Shown in pieces: positions 54,701-64,000 of a stretch of DNA of 64,000 bases. The DNA is taken from contig OX465102.1 in the NCBI GenBank assembly GCA_949987565.1, positions 17,744,968 through 17,808,967 on the forward strand. The letters are read 5' to 3'. The notes beneath the pieces are model-generated. The model did no database searches and was not told the DNA's origin. It was given only the letters and a program-made list of their open reading frames with translations. Each line of letters starts with the position of its first letter. Within the stretch, counting starts at the first letter, position 1. This stretch comes from Luidia sarsii. Its lineage: Eukaryota; Echinodermata; Asteroidea; Paxillosida; Luidiidae. A program made the translations under genes and the position numbers.

Positions 54701-56466
54701 TGAATAACATTCTCCTCCTCAACAGAAAACATGTTATATCTAGGAAGTTCCCCATAGGTTTACACAGCGAATGTCTTATTCTTTTTATCGACACTGCAAA
54801 TTTATAATTCTGTTTCTCAATATTGGACATTGGGCATTGCCATAGAATTGGACAGCAAATTTCTATTTTTTTTTAACGATATTGGACAATCCCATAGGTT
54901 TGTACAGCAAATGTCTGATTCTTTTTCTCGATATCATTTTATATTTATAGACCATGTACACAGAAAAACAGCTAATAATGAAAAATGAATTAAGTTTGTC
55001 GTTTGAAACGAAAAACTCCTGCAGCATGCTCAGTGGATCCCCTTCCATTTGCTTCACTTCACCAGGGAAAGTACAAGAAGGCCTCCCACTACTTTGGCAG
55101 CGCCTTCAACATTGCCCGCAGCATGGACAAGCCTGTCTTCTTTGAGACCATGAGGGCGGAGTACGGCATAGCCAATGCCCACCGGGCGCTGGGCCGGTTC
55201 ATGGGAGCCCTGGAGCGGCCCGACAAGACCAAGATGCTGACGCTGATCGACTGGAAGGACGTCAGGAACGACCAGTTTGGGGAGCAGGAAGGTGAGACAG
55301 AGAAACCATACATAAATAAGTAAAAGTTGAGTGCCTGACTTTTCAAACCTAGCAGGACCTTTCTCAATGACCATAGAGTGTGGTCAGAATAACCATAGAG
55401 TACTGTCAGAATGACCATAGAGTGCCATCATAATGACCATACAGTACGGTCAGAATGACCATAGAGTACCGTCAGAATGACCATAGAGTGCGGTCAGAAT
55501 GACCATAGAGAGTACTGTCAGAATGACCATAGAGTGCGGTCAGAATGACCAAGGATTACGGTCGTAGTGTCAGAATGACCATAGAGTACCATCAGAATGA
55601 CCATAGAGTGCAGTCAGAATGACCATAGAGTACCATCAGAATGACCATAGAGTACAGTCAGAATGACCATAGAGTACCATCAGAATGACCATAGAGTAGT
55701 CAGAATGACCATAGAGTACCATCAGAATGACCATAGAGTGCGGTCAGAATGACCATAGAGTACTGTCAGAATGACCATAGAGTGTGGTCAGAATGACCAT
55801 AGAGTACTGTCAGAATGACCATAGAGTGCGGTCAGAATGACCATAGAGTACTGTCAGAATGACCATAGAGTGTGGTCAGAATGACCATAGAGTACTGTCA
55901 GAATGACCAAAGAGTGCGGTCAGAATGACCATAGAGTACTGTCAGAATGACCGTAGTGCCATCATAATGACCATAGAGTACGGTCAGAATTACCATAGAT
56001 TACGGTTGTAGTGTCAGAATTACCATAGAGTAGTCAGAATGACCATAGAGTACCATCAGAATTACCATAGAGTGCGGTCCGAATGACCATAGAGTGCTGT
56101 CAGAATGACCATAGAGAGTGCTGTCAAAATGACAATAGAGTACGGTCAGAATGACCACAGAGTACCGTCAGAATGACCATACCGTAGATTACTGTAGATT
56201 GACCATAGAATGTCTGCCCGTATCCAAAACAGTTCCAGGATGGTGTCCTGCTATGTAGTATACCGGCAAGCTTGAAATATGCTTGAAATGCTTTGACCAA
56301 GCAACACAATCTCTCTATCTTTCTATAGTCTGAACTTGTCATTATTCTTATACAAAGGAATGGAGTGAGCCAGCGACCTTTCATACTCACTTTCCACAAA
56401 ATGTTTGTTGATTATACCATCAACTGTTTTTCTTTCTCTGTCCTTTCAGAAGCCCCAAGTGAGTGA
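48777..56466 (+). CDS. Tetratricopeptide repeat protein 29 (TTC29), nine coding exons
   Basis: Exons: 48777-49006, 49244-49467, 50661-50846, 51656-51877, 52176-52261, 53422-53513, 54421-54544, 55066-55291, 56450-56466 (ending PSE and TGA). All junctions are GT-AG and in phase. The product is 468 residues, against about 475 in human. The N-terminus is basic and disordered. Residues 77-105 (RYRNTFFHNLCLEMLKDGFH, then RSFSEVFAL) match the conserved TTC29 entry segment. A coiled, charged linker follows. TPR helices begin in the third exon and continue through KEGEAHCNMGRAYERR, EGEASYSLGLAYESIGD, DGMGKACEAIAKAYEK and AAHGKACSCLGAIYNSL to exon 8 (YKKASHYFGSAFNIARSMDK). TTC29 is an axonemal protein needed for sperm flagella in mammals, so a ciliary role is expected. 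Start: first ATG in a good context (AAAATGG) in the GC-rich exon; an upstream ATG precedes a poly-C run. A poly-A signal candidate lies at 56695-56700. Confidence 0.95.
49510..49951. mobile_element. TTAA-bounded MITE, copy 2, in TTC29 intron 2
   Basis: Ends 'ttaaagcccccacaccattt' and 'aatggtgtatacttcatagg', then GGGCTTTAA, are inverted repeats flanked by TTAA. The element is inverted relative to 22082-22621. A similar internal end ('ccttaaaggcccaacacacc') near 49729 suggests a compound structure. Confidence 0.6.
50863..51345 (+). repeat. (ATGGCT/ATGGCA)n minisatellite in TTC29 intron 3
   Basis: About 480 bp of hexamer-based units (atggctatggcaatgatggc and variants) starting 17 bases after the exon 3 donor. 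All frames are open: Met-Ala-rich or Tyr-Gly-Asn-Asp-Gly-rich on the plus strand, and His-Ser-rich or Ile-Ala-rich on the minus strand. Confidence 0.85.
52470..52735. mobile_element. Near-perfect palindrome of the 'gtcaccgcaaacc' family
   Basis: The left arm reads 'gatggagtaggtttgcggtg', 'acaccatgcaaaattctctt', 'gtgagtatgtgtgattctga' and 'accggaggaactcga'. The right arm repeats all of this inverted with few changes, about 110 bp per arm. The loop is 'ttcagcagtcttctgaagac'. A partial second member (52290-52415) sits just upstream. Confidence 0.8.
52748..53224. mobile_element. MITE with TGACCCGGCACA ends (full-length copy)
   Basis: Terminal inverted repeats 'tgacccggcacagc' and 'gctgtgccgggtca'. 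Length is 477 bp. The outer 120-150 bp at each end match the shorter copy at 14144-14391. It lies in TTC29 intron 5. Confidence 0.75.
53525..53850. repeat. Family A remnant followed by a 'ccttcaaattcgg' repeat copy
   Basis: 53535-53595 has 'gccgttgagaaaggtccc' and 'aggatcgaaataccaggccc'. 53640-53850 is the repeat carrying 'gcgtttggccccagtttct' and 'gtcagatggagacgaagccc'. Both are in TTC29 intron 6. Confidence 0.55.
54120..54290. mobile_element. Family A foldback in TTC29 intron 6
   Basis: 'tgcaaactgctcagtgacta', 'cagggcctgacgtttcgatc', the centre 'tctcaaaggcaaagagaaag', then the inverted 'atcctgctaggattgaaaca' and 'caggccctctaac'. Confidence 0.65.
54590..54765 (+). mobile_element. tRNA-derived SINE, 3' part, in TTC29 intron 7
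   Basis: 'cacaggttcaaatcccgccc' and 'gagctgcctgag' (T arm and acceptor), 'caaagcaccgagcagtcatt', 'gtttatcacgtcgagtaggg' and the tail 'catgttatatctagg'. Confidence 0.6.
55368..56215 (+). repeat. 22-bp minisatellite in TTC29 intron 8
   Basis: About 38 units of 'gaccatagagtactgtca' plus GAAT. Two main unit types differ at the middle (agtactgtc and agtgcggtc) and alternate over much of 55730-55940, forming 44-bp dimers. Other units carry 'agtaccatc'. There are no unique spacers between units, so it is not CRISPR-like. Confidence 0.9.
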
Positions 56467-57464
56467 TTGCTGTTGGTGGAGCTATCCATGTTCCTGTTTC
56501 CAGGTCTCCTTCATGTCTCCAAATATCAGAGCGCTTCAGACGTAAGGCTACAATCCCGATCCAGTCAGAATTCTAATTTCACATACTGAAGTTCTTGCAG
56601 CAGTTTTTTTTATATAGGTGTTCTAGTCATTCCATAATCAAATTCCATTGAACTGCTGTAGAGGGGGGGGGGAGTACAAGATTATCCGGAAAGCAATAAA
56701 GGCTGCAAGTGTACATCTGGGGGTTTTTTTTCAAAATGTTTTACCATCCAAAGAATATGCAAAACCATCTGGGCTGTACAGCTCAGATGGGGCAACATTA
56801 AAGGTTTCCTATCAAAACTGCATCTTATTGGATCAAACTCTCAATATTCAAATTCTTCTGGAACTGTCCTTTGCTTCTCCCTCTCAAAAACACAAAAAAA
56901 TTGTTGATTTCTTTCCCCTCTGTGTGTTCAGAGATGTACCTTGTTTTAAAAACACATGTGTAAAGATAGTCATGTTAGTGATGAATAAAAACAACTTGAA
57001 GGATAGCTCTTAAAGGCCTGTTACAACATTGGTAAAGTTCAAAAGATTGCCACAGTTTGTGTTTTAAACCATTAAACATTCCAAAAAAGGTTTTAGCTCA
57101 AATGGTAATCTGAAAAAGTAGAAAAAGGCAAAAAAAGTCACGGTTTACGCACTGTTCTGTAGTGTAAGAAATAGTTTATTACTCGCAAGTAATAAATGTT
57201 TGAGTGAAGATTTCTCGAGAAGTACAGCATCCCAGACCGTAAGATTTCAACTAGAGGATTCTTTCATGACCATCTACAAACTGTGTAAATTAGAAGGAAA
57301 TATGTGGACATGTTTTCCGATCTTTCCAGTGTTGTATGGGCCTTTAAGAACCAACCTGGTGAAAGAGTTTATACACCTTCATTGCGATAATTACTTCATC
57401 AGATGCAATTTATTTTACAGATAAGGATTTGTACTTTACTGACATTTGGTTTTGCATGCTGATT

Positions 57465-57700
57465 GCAGTGACATCTTGTGGGTCATCTCTTGCGAGATGG
57501 ACTTATGGCTCAGAATAGAGCCGGTGACCCAACGTTTCGGCAGTTGTGTACTCTGCCCATCGACAGTCTCCTGATGACGGGCAGAGTACACAGTGCCCAA
57601 AGCAATGAGTACCGGTAACTGGCTCTGATGTCCATGCTCCATTTTCAAAAGAGATGACCTTCATCATGTCACCGCAAACTTTCCACTTGCAAACATCGTG
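57465..57700. mobile_element. Palindrome of the 'gtcaccgcaaacc' family
   Basis: 'gagccggtgacccaacgttt', 'tgtgtactctgcccatcgac' and 'agtctcctgatgacgggcag' are paired with the inverted right arm ending 'atgtcaccgcaaactttcca'. Confidence 0.65.
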
Positions 57701-57949
57701 TGGCGTACCAGTCAGCATCCAGAACAAATCAAATCCGTCCACACTAACCATGCATAATTATACCTCTCATTAAACCTATTCTGGTGCATGTAATTCAATG
57801 CTGATCAATGACTGAGTTCCTGTGAGTACGGTAAGTCACTAGACCTATACTATAAATGTTGGGATACAAATATGTTGCAAAATGCTTTGGCCAAAACAGC
57901 AAATCTCAAAAAGGTTGAGGGATTGAAACCTACATTTTTGAAATAAATA

Positions 57950-60000
57950 TACTTTTTTTTTACCCTTTGTTTCTGAAATTGATCACCGTAATCCATGGCT
58001 TGACTAACCTCTTTAGCTGGCTCACAGCTTACCAAAGAAAATAACTTAGGCTTGTGGAGAATGAACACAATAAACAGTGCCCTCTAATGTCAATAAATAT
58101 CCCCATTTCTGTTGGTGAGAAACTGACTAGACTTCACTATAGTTAATTTCTAGACTTGTTCCAATAAAGAAATTGAAGATATTGCTATAGCATATGAACT
58201 TATGCATAATGTACAGTGTATCATAGTTTTATCAAATAATGTACAGATGAAGGTGTTTAGTTTAGTTCTGATTTAGATTCGTTGATCAAATTGTATTTTA
58301 TTATCTTACGATTTGTGGTTTTTCAAGTTCACGAAAGAACCCAGGGACGTTTATTTATGAGTGTATATATATTTCTTGATCTTCCTTCAACACATTTTCT
58401 TTGCCGGAAACGACCACATTAAGTACGGTTACAGTGTAGATTTGAACGAGCAAATTCAGTAAAAAAATTGTGCTTTGGGTGGTTTGTTTTAGGCACTCTT
58501 CATATGATCCATCCATTTCTCATTTTACTGCCTTCCAGATAGGTCCTGCCATGATTTGAATATTAGGCCATCTAACTTTTTAACATTTAGTAATATGCAA
58601 AAATGTTGGAAACTGCTTACTCACTAAAATCAAAAAGGGTTTCTGCCTTTTCGGAGAAAGGTCCTGCCAGGATGAATATGTCTGGCCCTCCTTATTTTTG
58701 ATATTTTTAACATTGAATAAAATAATATGGTGTCTGACATGTCTGATGATGTAAATATCTGTGTTATTTTGCATTTTGTCTCATTAGTTCAACAAATATT
58801 TGTTTTTTGTAAACCTTACTTCATAAGTAGCTTGCACAAAACCTCAGGTTTTGAGCTGGAAAATTGCTTTCTACCACACTGTTTATGAAATATATCGATC
58901 CAGTAGGCCACGCCCACCATAGCAACAGCTAAGCAACTGCACACATGCGCATAACGTGTCACGATCGCCCACACGCCGTGCGCGTCCACTGCATGCCCAC
59001 AACCACAGAAAGCACTTCTCTCCATTGGACTTCGGTTTTGGAAAAAGGCCAAAAATTTATATGTCCTCTCTTGCAAGGGTATCATGAGTCAGAATTACAA
59101 CGAAAATATAAACACCGCTTGACCATCATGGTTAAGGATAAAACTTGGGTTTGCAAAGGATTTGCCTGGTACATACGAAACAAAAGTAAACACAACAAAA
59201 AGTGTGGAGTAAAGAATACAAAATTTAAAACAAAATGTCAGACAAAATGGCGGCAATTCATCGGACCATAAAACGCACGTTGTGATTGGTCAATTTATCA
59301 AGGGACGTGGCCTCCTGGATCTGTGTATTGGCACAGCAATGCTGTCTTAGCTTGCTACAATCTCATTACTGTAGGCCTTTTTACAACCTAAAACCAAATT
59401 GTGAAGAAAAGTAAGAGCACTGGTACTCTTGATCCAGAGGTCTCAGGTTCAAGTCCCCGTCCAGTGACGAATTATCAATGTTTACTAGTTCCCAGTCGGT
59501 TTTTCCTTTTTTTTTCAGGGGGGGGGGGTGGATACGAATCATTCAGTAAACATACAAATCATTTCATTTTTTTCAAGTTACTCTTTTTTTATTTTCACCT
59601 GTTCATATACCGCTCAACAAAATATTCATAAAATAGAATCTCAATGTGTTCAAAAATATAAAAAATATATTTTTGAGTAAAACTCATTTGATAAACGCCA
59701 TTCCAATACCAACAATGATAAAGCAGTCGTACTTTGCTGTAACTGTTGTTTTTTTCAGTACACTCGACTAAACTACATTCATGTTTCAAACGAATAAGCA
59801 ATGGACAGGATGTGAAAAGATCAAATTTCTATGAATTTGGGAAAGTGTATAACATTACCAAGTCATTTCTCTTCTTCCATAAGCTACCATGCAATACATT
59901 ATTGTATGTGTACGGTATGATATAATTAAGGTGTGGTCTATTGGCTTGGGAAATAAACCTGGGTTAGGCTTAATTTCCCTAGAGAGAGAATAGTCAGTCT
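57950..60000. other. Gene-free interval between TTC29 and SQSTM1, part 1
   Basis: AT-rich. Holds a family A copy at 58528-58700 ('gataggtcctgccatgattt', 'ggagaaaggtcctgccagga') and a tRNA-derived SINE remnant at 59400-59470 ('gcactggtactcttgatcca', 'aggttcaagtcccc') ending at a G run near 59518. No exon was recognised. The distal part of the TTC29 3' UTR may extend into its left end. Confidence 0.4.
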
Positions 60001-60174
60001 TGCACCCAAAGCCGTGTTCGCACTGCCCTTTTTCTTTGTTACCGAGACTGTGGGTAACATTTCGATGGGTGAATCTTACCGGCGTCCGCACTTGTATTAT
60101 CGACGTGGGTAGATAACTGCAACGACGGGTAAAACTTAACCAACTGACTAATTGCAAACGCATGCACACTGGAC

Positions 60175-60515
60175 TTTTGACTAGGTTAAACTGACCCAGG
60201 GTCAATTTAACCAGGCAGAAGTTTACCCATTCAAGCCAGGTAATTACCTGGGAGGAAAACCTCCAGGGCTGTCCACACTGTACTTAAAATGGTCAAGTTA
60301 CCCATTTGCCCAGATAAGCCCTGTCCGCACTGGACTTAATTTGGGGAAACTAATCGATCAAATGGGTAACTTTACCATTTTAAGTCCAATGCGGACAGCC
60401 TAGAAGTTTTCCTCCCATGAGGTAACTTACCCAACTCGAATGGGTAGTTTAACCGACCAACTTCTGCCCGGTTAAATTGACCAGGTCAGTTTAACCGAGT
60501 CGAAAAGTCCAATCT
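60175..60515. mobile_element. Large foldback element of 'ggtaact' words
   Basis: 'actggacttttgactaggtt' with 'aaactgaccc' is matched inverted by 'gtcagtttaaccgagtcgaa' and 'aagtcca'. Inner pairs include 'ggcagaagtttacccattc' with 'gaatgggtagtttaac', and 'gtccacactgtacttaaaat' with 'attttaagtccaatgcggac'. Arms cover nearly the whole 340 bp. Confidence 0.7.
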
Positions 60516-62194
60516 GGAACAACGTCTCAGTAAACGACTAGGCCCGCATGTAACATTACTGTATGCAAGACTCGTACGGGTGCGGGGTAACAACGTGTTT
60601 GTGTACCTACAGTACACGTACATGGACATGTACTGTACATACAGCGTTCAAGACATCCATGTGCATCAGTGTGATATGAATGTTCTTTACAGAGACTTGT
60701 TATGTGTCACGCTTACTATGTTACATGCACAAAACATACCAATACTGCTAGCATATACATGCACATCACAATATATAGCTTTTTATCAGCCACATGCAAT
60801 CAGCATACAGTATACTTTTAGATACGTATTGATTTCTAGAAAGAATTTTCTTAATCACATTCTGCTTTTGAGGAACGATCATGATCATGCTAGGACCAAT
60901 ATACCAGGACCTGTAAACCTTAAAAGAAAATCATGTCACTAAAAAAGAACGTCTGTTTTCATACGATTTCCTTTTGCAAAAGATTTCCGTTTTTCCATAA
61001 GATTTCCGTTTTACATTTAGTCAGCAAGAATATATGAAGCTAGGTCCAGTTGATAAAATATTTAGGAAGGTGGAACCAAAATCACGAAGGATACATTATT
61101 TTATACCAAGTTTGAAAAATTAATATCCATCACCAAGCATAAAAACACTGCTGAAATTAGCCTACAAACATTGTATGCCTTTTTGTGTATTATGGCCTCA
61201 TCGCAACCAATGCCAGCTCTTCAGTTATGGTAATGAGATTTAAATCATTACGAATACACATGATATGCTAATGAACTAAGTGGCAGAGAGGAGAACACAT
61301 GACCCGGTCCAGCCAAAGGTCATGTGAACAGCGCAAAGCCAAACCTCTCCGCTCTCTAAGACAAAGACTTAAAAATACACTCGCAACACAGCACAGGTAT
61401 TACAAGCTGTCAAATTGTGTCTTGAATCCACATTCATCGGAATTTCCTCTGAAATTCATACTGCTAGATACTAGACTCACAACACTAACCTCAAATGTCG
61501 GACCTTTTGTAATCATAACTGTGGCCCCGACCCAGAAGACTGGTTTGGGATTACAGCAGGTTTATATTTGTATGGCTGGGACAGAGCCTTACATTGGTAG
61601 TTTCCTTCCCTTATCTCTTACTACATGTACATGTTTCATATCTACCCCTCTCTGGAGAGGCATACACTCGAGTTAGATAACAACCATTTAAGTTTTACAT
61701 TTGAATCAATGAATGTTTATGTTTTGAATAAAACCAGAGCTGCAAGTGTACACGATATCTTGGACTGCCCACTGCTGTTTCCTTTCCAAAAGGGGTTGAC
61801 GCTTGAATTGGTTCCTGCTTTTGGAGACGAACCACGGGTTATATTTTTTTTCTTCAAATAATTCTATGCTTGGTGGTCTTTTCATTTAGCAGCTCCATGA
61901 AAATGGGCCAGAAAATGCAACTCATTCAGGGTTGGCCCTGACTCAAAGTGTAGTTTAAAAGCACTGCATGCCAAGTGATTAGTCTGGTCCTCTGGTAATG
62001 TACATGGGTGAGAATGTACATATGTAGATCAGCTAAGGTCGATTCCTACTCCACATGTGGTTAGCACTGAATGCTCAGTGAACTGCTCAATTTCCTGGTA
62101 CCGGTAATTGATAACGTAATGATAGCTTGTCCTTCTACTTGTGTTACATGAGTTGAGCGTTGAGCGGTAGTAGTGTTGGAGTCTGAGGTACCAT
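60516..62194. other. Gene-free interval between repeats and the SQSTM1 stop
   Basis: AT-rich, with no palindrome or exon recognised. The right part probably contains the SQSTM1 3' UTR. An AATAAA overlaps the SQSTM1 stop codon itself (62194-62199), and no clearer signal was found just downstream. Confidence 0.35.
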
Positions 62195-63805
62195 TTATTT
62201 GCCGTGCTGGCCAAACTTGATGGCATCCAGGGCACGGTTGATGTCGCCCCCTTTGGCTTCCAGAAGGTGGGTAAGCCAGCCTCCCTCATCATCATAGCCC
62301 ATGGCCCTCATGTAGTTCAGGGCCGAGGCCACACGAGAATCTGAAGGCAAGAAAAAAAATTCAAAAAACAAAATGAGACCATGAGGACTTTTCTGTTCTA
62401 ATTGAATGTTGAACAATTGGCAAAGAAAACTTTAAATGAGATTTGAACGTTTTCATGGTGAGAATAGCAGGAGTAATAGGTTTGCGGTGACACCATGTAA
62501 AATTCTCTCTTGTGAGTATGTGTGGTTCTGAAAAGAACCGGAGGAACTTGACGTTTCGAACAATGTACTCTGTTCTTCTTCGGGAGACTGAAGAAGAAAA
62601 CTTTGGCTGGACCGGGACTTAAACCCGAGACCTCTAGATTAATGAACCAGTGTTTTTCCATCTGCGCTATCCAGATGACTGTAATTGAATATTGATTCTG
62701 ACTGGTGCCCTCACCCGAGCAAAGACAGTTGACTGTGTTGGAAGGTGACCATCTAAGGCCGGGGATGGATAGCTCCAGTGGTAAGACCACTGGCATGTTA
62801 ACCATTACATCAGGTTTTTTTGTGATATACAAAAATGTTGCAAACTGCTTACTGACTAAAAATACCAAAATGCAAATCTTAAAATTTAGTGGGCCTGACG
62901 TTTCGATCCTAGCAGGACCTTTCTAAAAGGCAGGGATAATCCTTCTTTTTTTGATAATCCTTCTTTTGTGTTCACTTCTTCACACTTCTCTCTGTGATCT
63001 TGGCCCCTCTTCTCACTAATCCCTACCCTACTCCTTGACCTTCGATTTCACCCTACCAGCTTTACTCTTTGTCCTATTCACTCTCTTCCCCCTTCCTTCG
63101 TGTACATGTATCTGTGTTGTCCTTGTCACTCTGCCTTTGAGAAAGGTCCTGCTAGGATCGATACGTCAGGCCCACTAAATTTTAAGACAGGTTTTTTTGT
63201 ATTAACTTCATTTTCTAAAATTGTGTTAAGATTTCTCAGTCGGGTTTCTCTTCACATCGTTTGCAGCAAATATGGTTGAAATCAAACGTCTTTAACGTCT
63301 GCCAAGATAGTTGGGAAAATGCTACAGGATAAAATAGCAATAGGATATATTCATTTCATAGCAGCACTGTGCAATAGGCACCCGAGGCCGATTTCACTAA
63401 TGCTTTGCGATCATCGCAAACGCCGAAAGCAATCGCCAAGTCTGAAATCCATCACAAATTAGCTCACAGTGTGCGATGGGCTCAGCGATCGATTTTGGCG
63501 TTTTGCGATGATCGCAAAATGTAAGAGAAATCGGCCGCTGGTCGGTGAGGATCGGCAGGGGGAAGATCGGTACAGCTCCGCCGTCATTTACCGGGGTGAG
63601 TGCTGATGTGCATCTCGCTCAACTTGTCGGCCTCCTTCTGTACGGCCTGGTCAGTGGTCGCGGCGTCAGGCTGGCTCGGTCCGGTCATCGGCGGAGCTGA
63701 GGGGCCGGACTGGCCGGAGTTGGACTGGCCGGAGTTGGACTGGCCTTCCTCCACCAGTGTCCAGTCCGATTCCTCCTGCTGACCGGGACTCGCACCGTCA
63801 GTCTC
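62195..63805 (-). CDS. Sequestosome-1 (SQSTM1/p62), C-terminal two exons (partial)
   Basis: Exons 63805-63592 (71 codons plus one base) and 62340-62195 (47 codons plus TAA), joined in phase 1. The first carries ESDWTLVEEG, a canonical LC3-interacting region (acidic-W-x-x-V), then a short QSNSG tandem repeat and a Pro/Ser-rich linker. The second is a complete UBA domain: SRVASALNYMRAMGYDDEGG, then WLTHLLEAKGGDINRALDAI. The MGY/DEGGWLT..L...DI..ALD pattern is specific to p62. p62 binds ubiquitylated cargo through the UBA and Atg8 proteins through the LIR, delivering cargo to autophagosomes. PB1 and ZZ domains, expected upstream, lie past the right edge. No KEAP1-binding STGE/ETGE motif is visible in these exons; vertebrate p62 has one just after the LIR. 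Confidence 0.9.
62435..62595 (+). repeat. Half copy of the 'gtcaccgcaaacc' family in the SQSTM1 intron
   Basis: 'aggtttgcggtgacaccatg', 'ctcttgtgagtatgtgtggt' and 'gaaccggaggaacttgacgt', almost identical to the left arm of 52470-52735. It is followed directly by a tRNA-like SINE head in inverse orientation (62593-62672). Confidence 0.65.
62820..63190. mobile_element. Complete long-form family A element in the SQSTM1 intron
   Basis: The left arm is 'gatatacaaaaatgttgcaa', 'ctgcttactgactaaa', 'gtgggcctgacgtttcgatc' and 'agcaggacctttct'. The pyrimidine-rich interior (62940-63120) matches, inverted, the interior of 9960-10165. The right arm is 'gcctttgagaaaggtcctgc', 'taggatcgatacgtcaggcc' and 'cactaaattttaag'. 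Confidence 0.75.
63392..63535. mobile_element. Short foldback 'ggccgatttc' element in the SQSTM1 intron
   Basis: 'ggccgatttcactaatgctt' and 'tgcgatcatcgcaaacgcc' are matched inverted by 'ggcgttttgcgatgatcgca' and 'gagaaatcggcc'. Confidence 0.65.
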
Positions 63806-64000
63806 CTGGTGACCAAAATGTCAATCAAAGTGTCACTTTCAATGTCACAAACCACCAGTTAGAGGTTAGAGGTCAGAGGTTAGTGGACAAGTTAGAGGAC
63901 CTTGCATGAAAGTAGTCAAAGCAGTCAAAGAAATTAATCTTTATCATCAATGATAATTCAATTGAAGATACAGTATAACGAACATCCTGGGATCCATAAA

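Noticed and set aside
55368..56215. Regular 22-bp repeats that could suggest a CRISPR array
   Set aside because: Units are contiguous with no unique spacers, in an intron of a eukaryotic gene; it is a minisatellite.

Overview
The window looks like a piece of an invertebrate deuterostome genome, most likely an echinoderm or a relative. The genes have many short exons with canonical GT-AG introns. The coding exons are GC-rich islands in AT-rich DNA. The gene set is metazoan, with near full-length counterparts of vertebrate OTUD4 and TTC29, a TIMM8 subunit, the C-terminal end of SQSTM1/p62 and an orphan rhodopsin-like receptor. The rest is packed with short palindromic (foldback or MITE-like) repeats and tRNA-derived SINE pieces. 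The phylum is an inference; no species was identified.

Layout. 1-6650 is repeat-rich DNA with one weak coding-like island on the minus strand (about 1900-2053). 6654-7804 holds a TATA box and an uninterrupted class A GPCR frame on the plus strand. 11961-13644 (minus) is a two-exon TIMM8 gene, followed downstream by a G-rich minisatellite (10977-11670). 15402-17411 (minus) contains a C-terminal discoidin (F5/8 type C) exon, a second discoidin-like exon and a candidate signal-peptide exon; the gene is incomplete or decayed. 23091-27009 (minus) is a small self-consistent gene: TATA box, untranslated exon, then two coding exons for an unrecognised 98-residue protein. 28120-31528 is probably the long 3' UTR of OTUD4. 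31529-46645 (minus) is OTUD4 in about 20 exons. 48777-56466 (plus) is TTC29 in nine coding exons, divergent from OTUD4. 62195-63805 (minus) holds the last two exons of SQSTM1, carrying the LIR motif and UBA domain; the rest of that gene lies beyond the right edge.

The genes have no common pathway, although OTUD4 (deubiquitinase) and SQSTM1 (ubiquitin-binding autophagy receptor) both belong to ubiquitin biology. From memory, human OTUD4 and TTC29 both map to 4q31, so their head-to-head position here may be old linkage.

The most unusual structure is in the repeats. Three 30-40 bp palindromes with CATGGAGG/CCTCCATG ends are each flanked by a different 7-bp direct repeat, which suggests an extremely small mobile element. 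A 19-bp satellite inside OTUD4 is built from the core motif of the commonest foldback family in the window.
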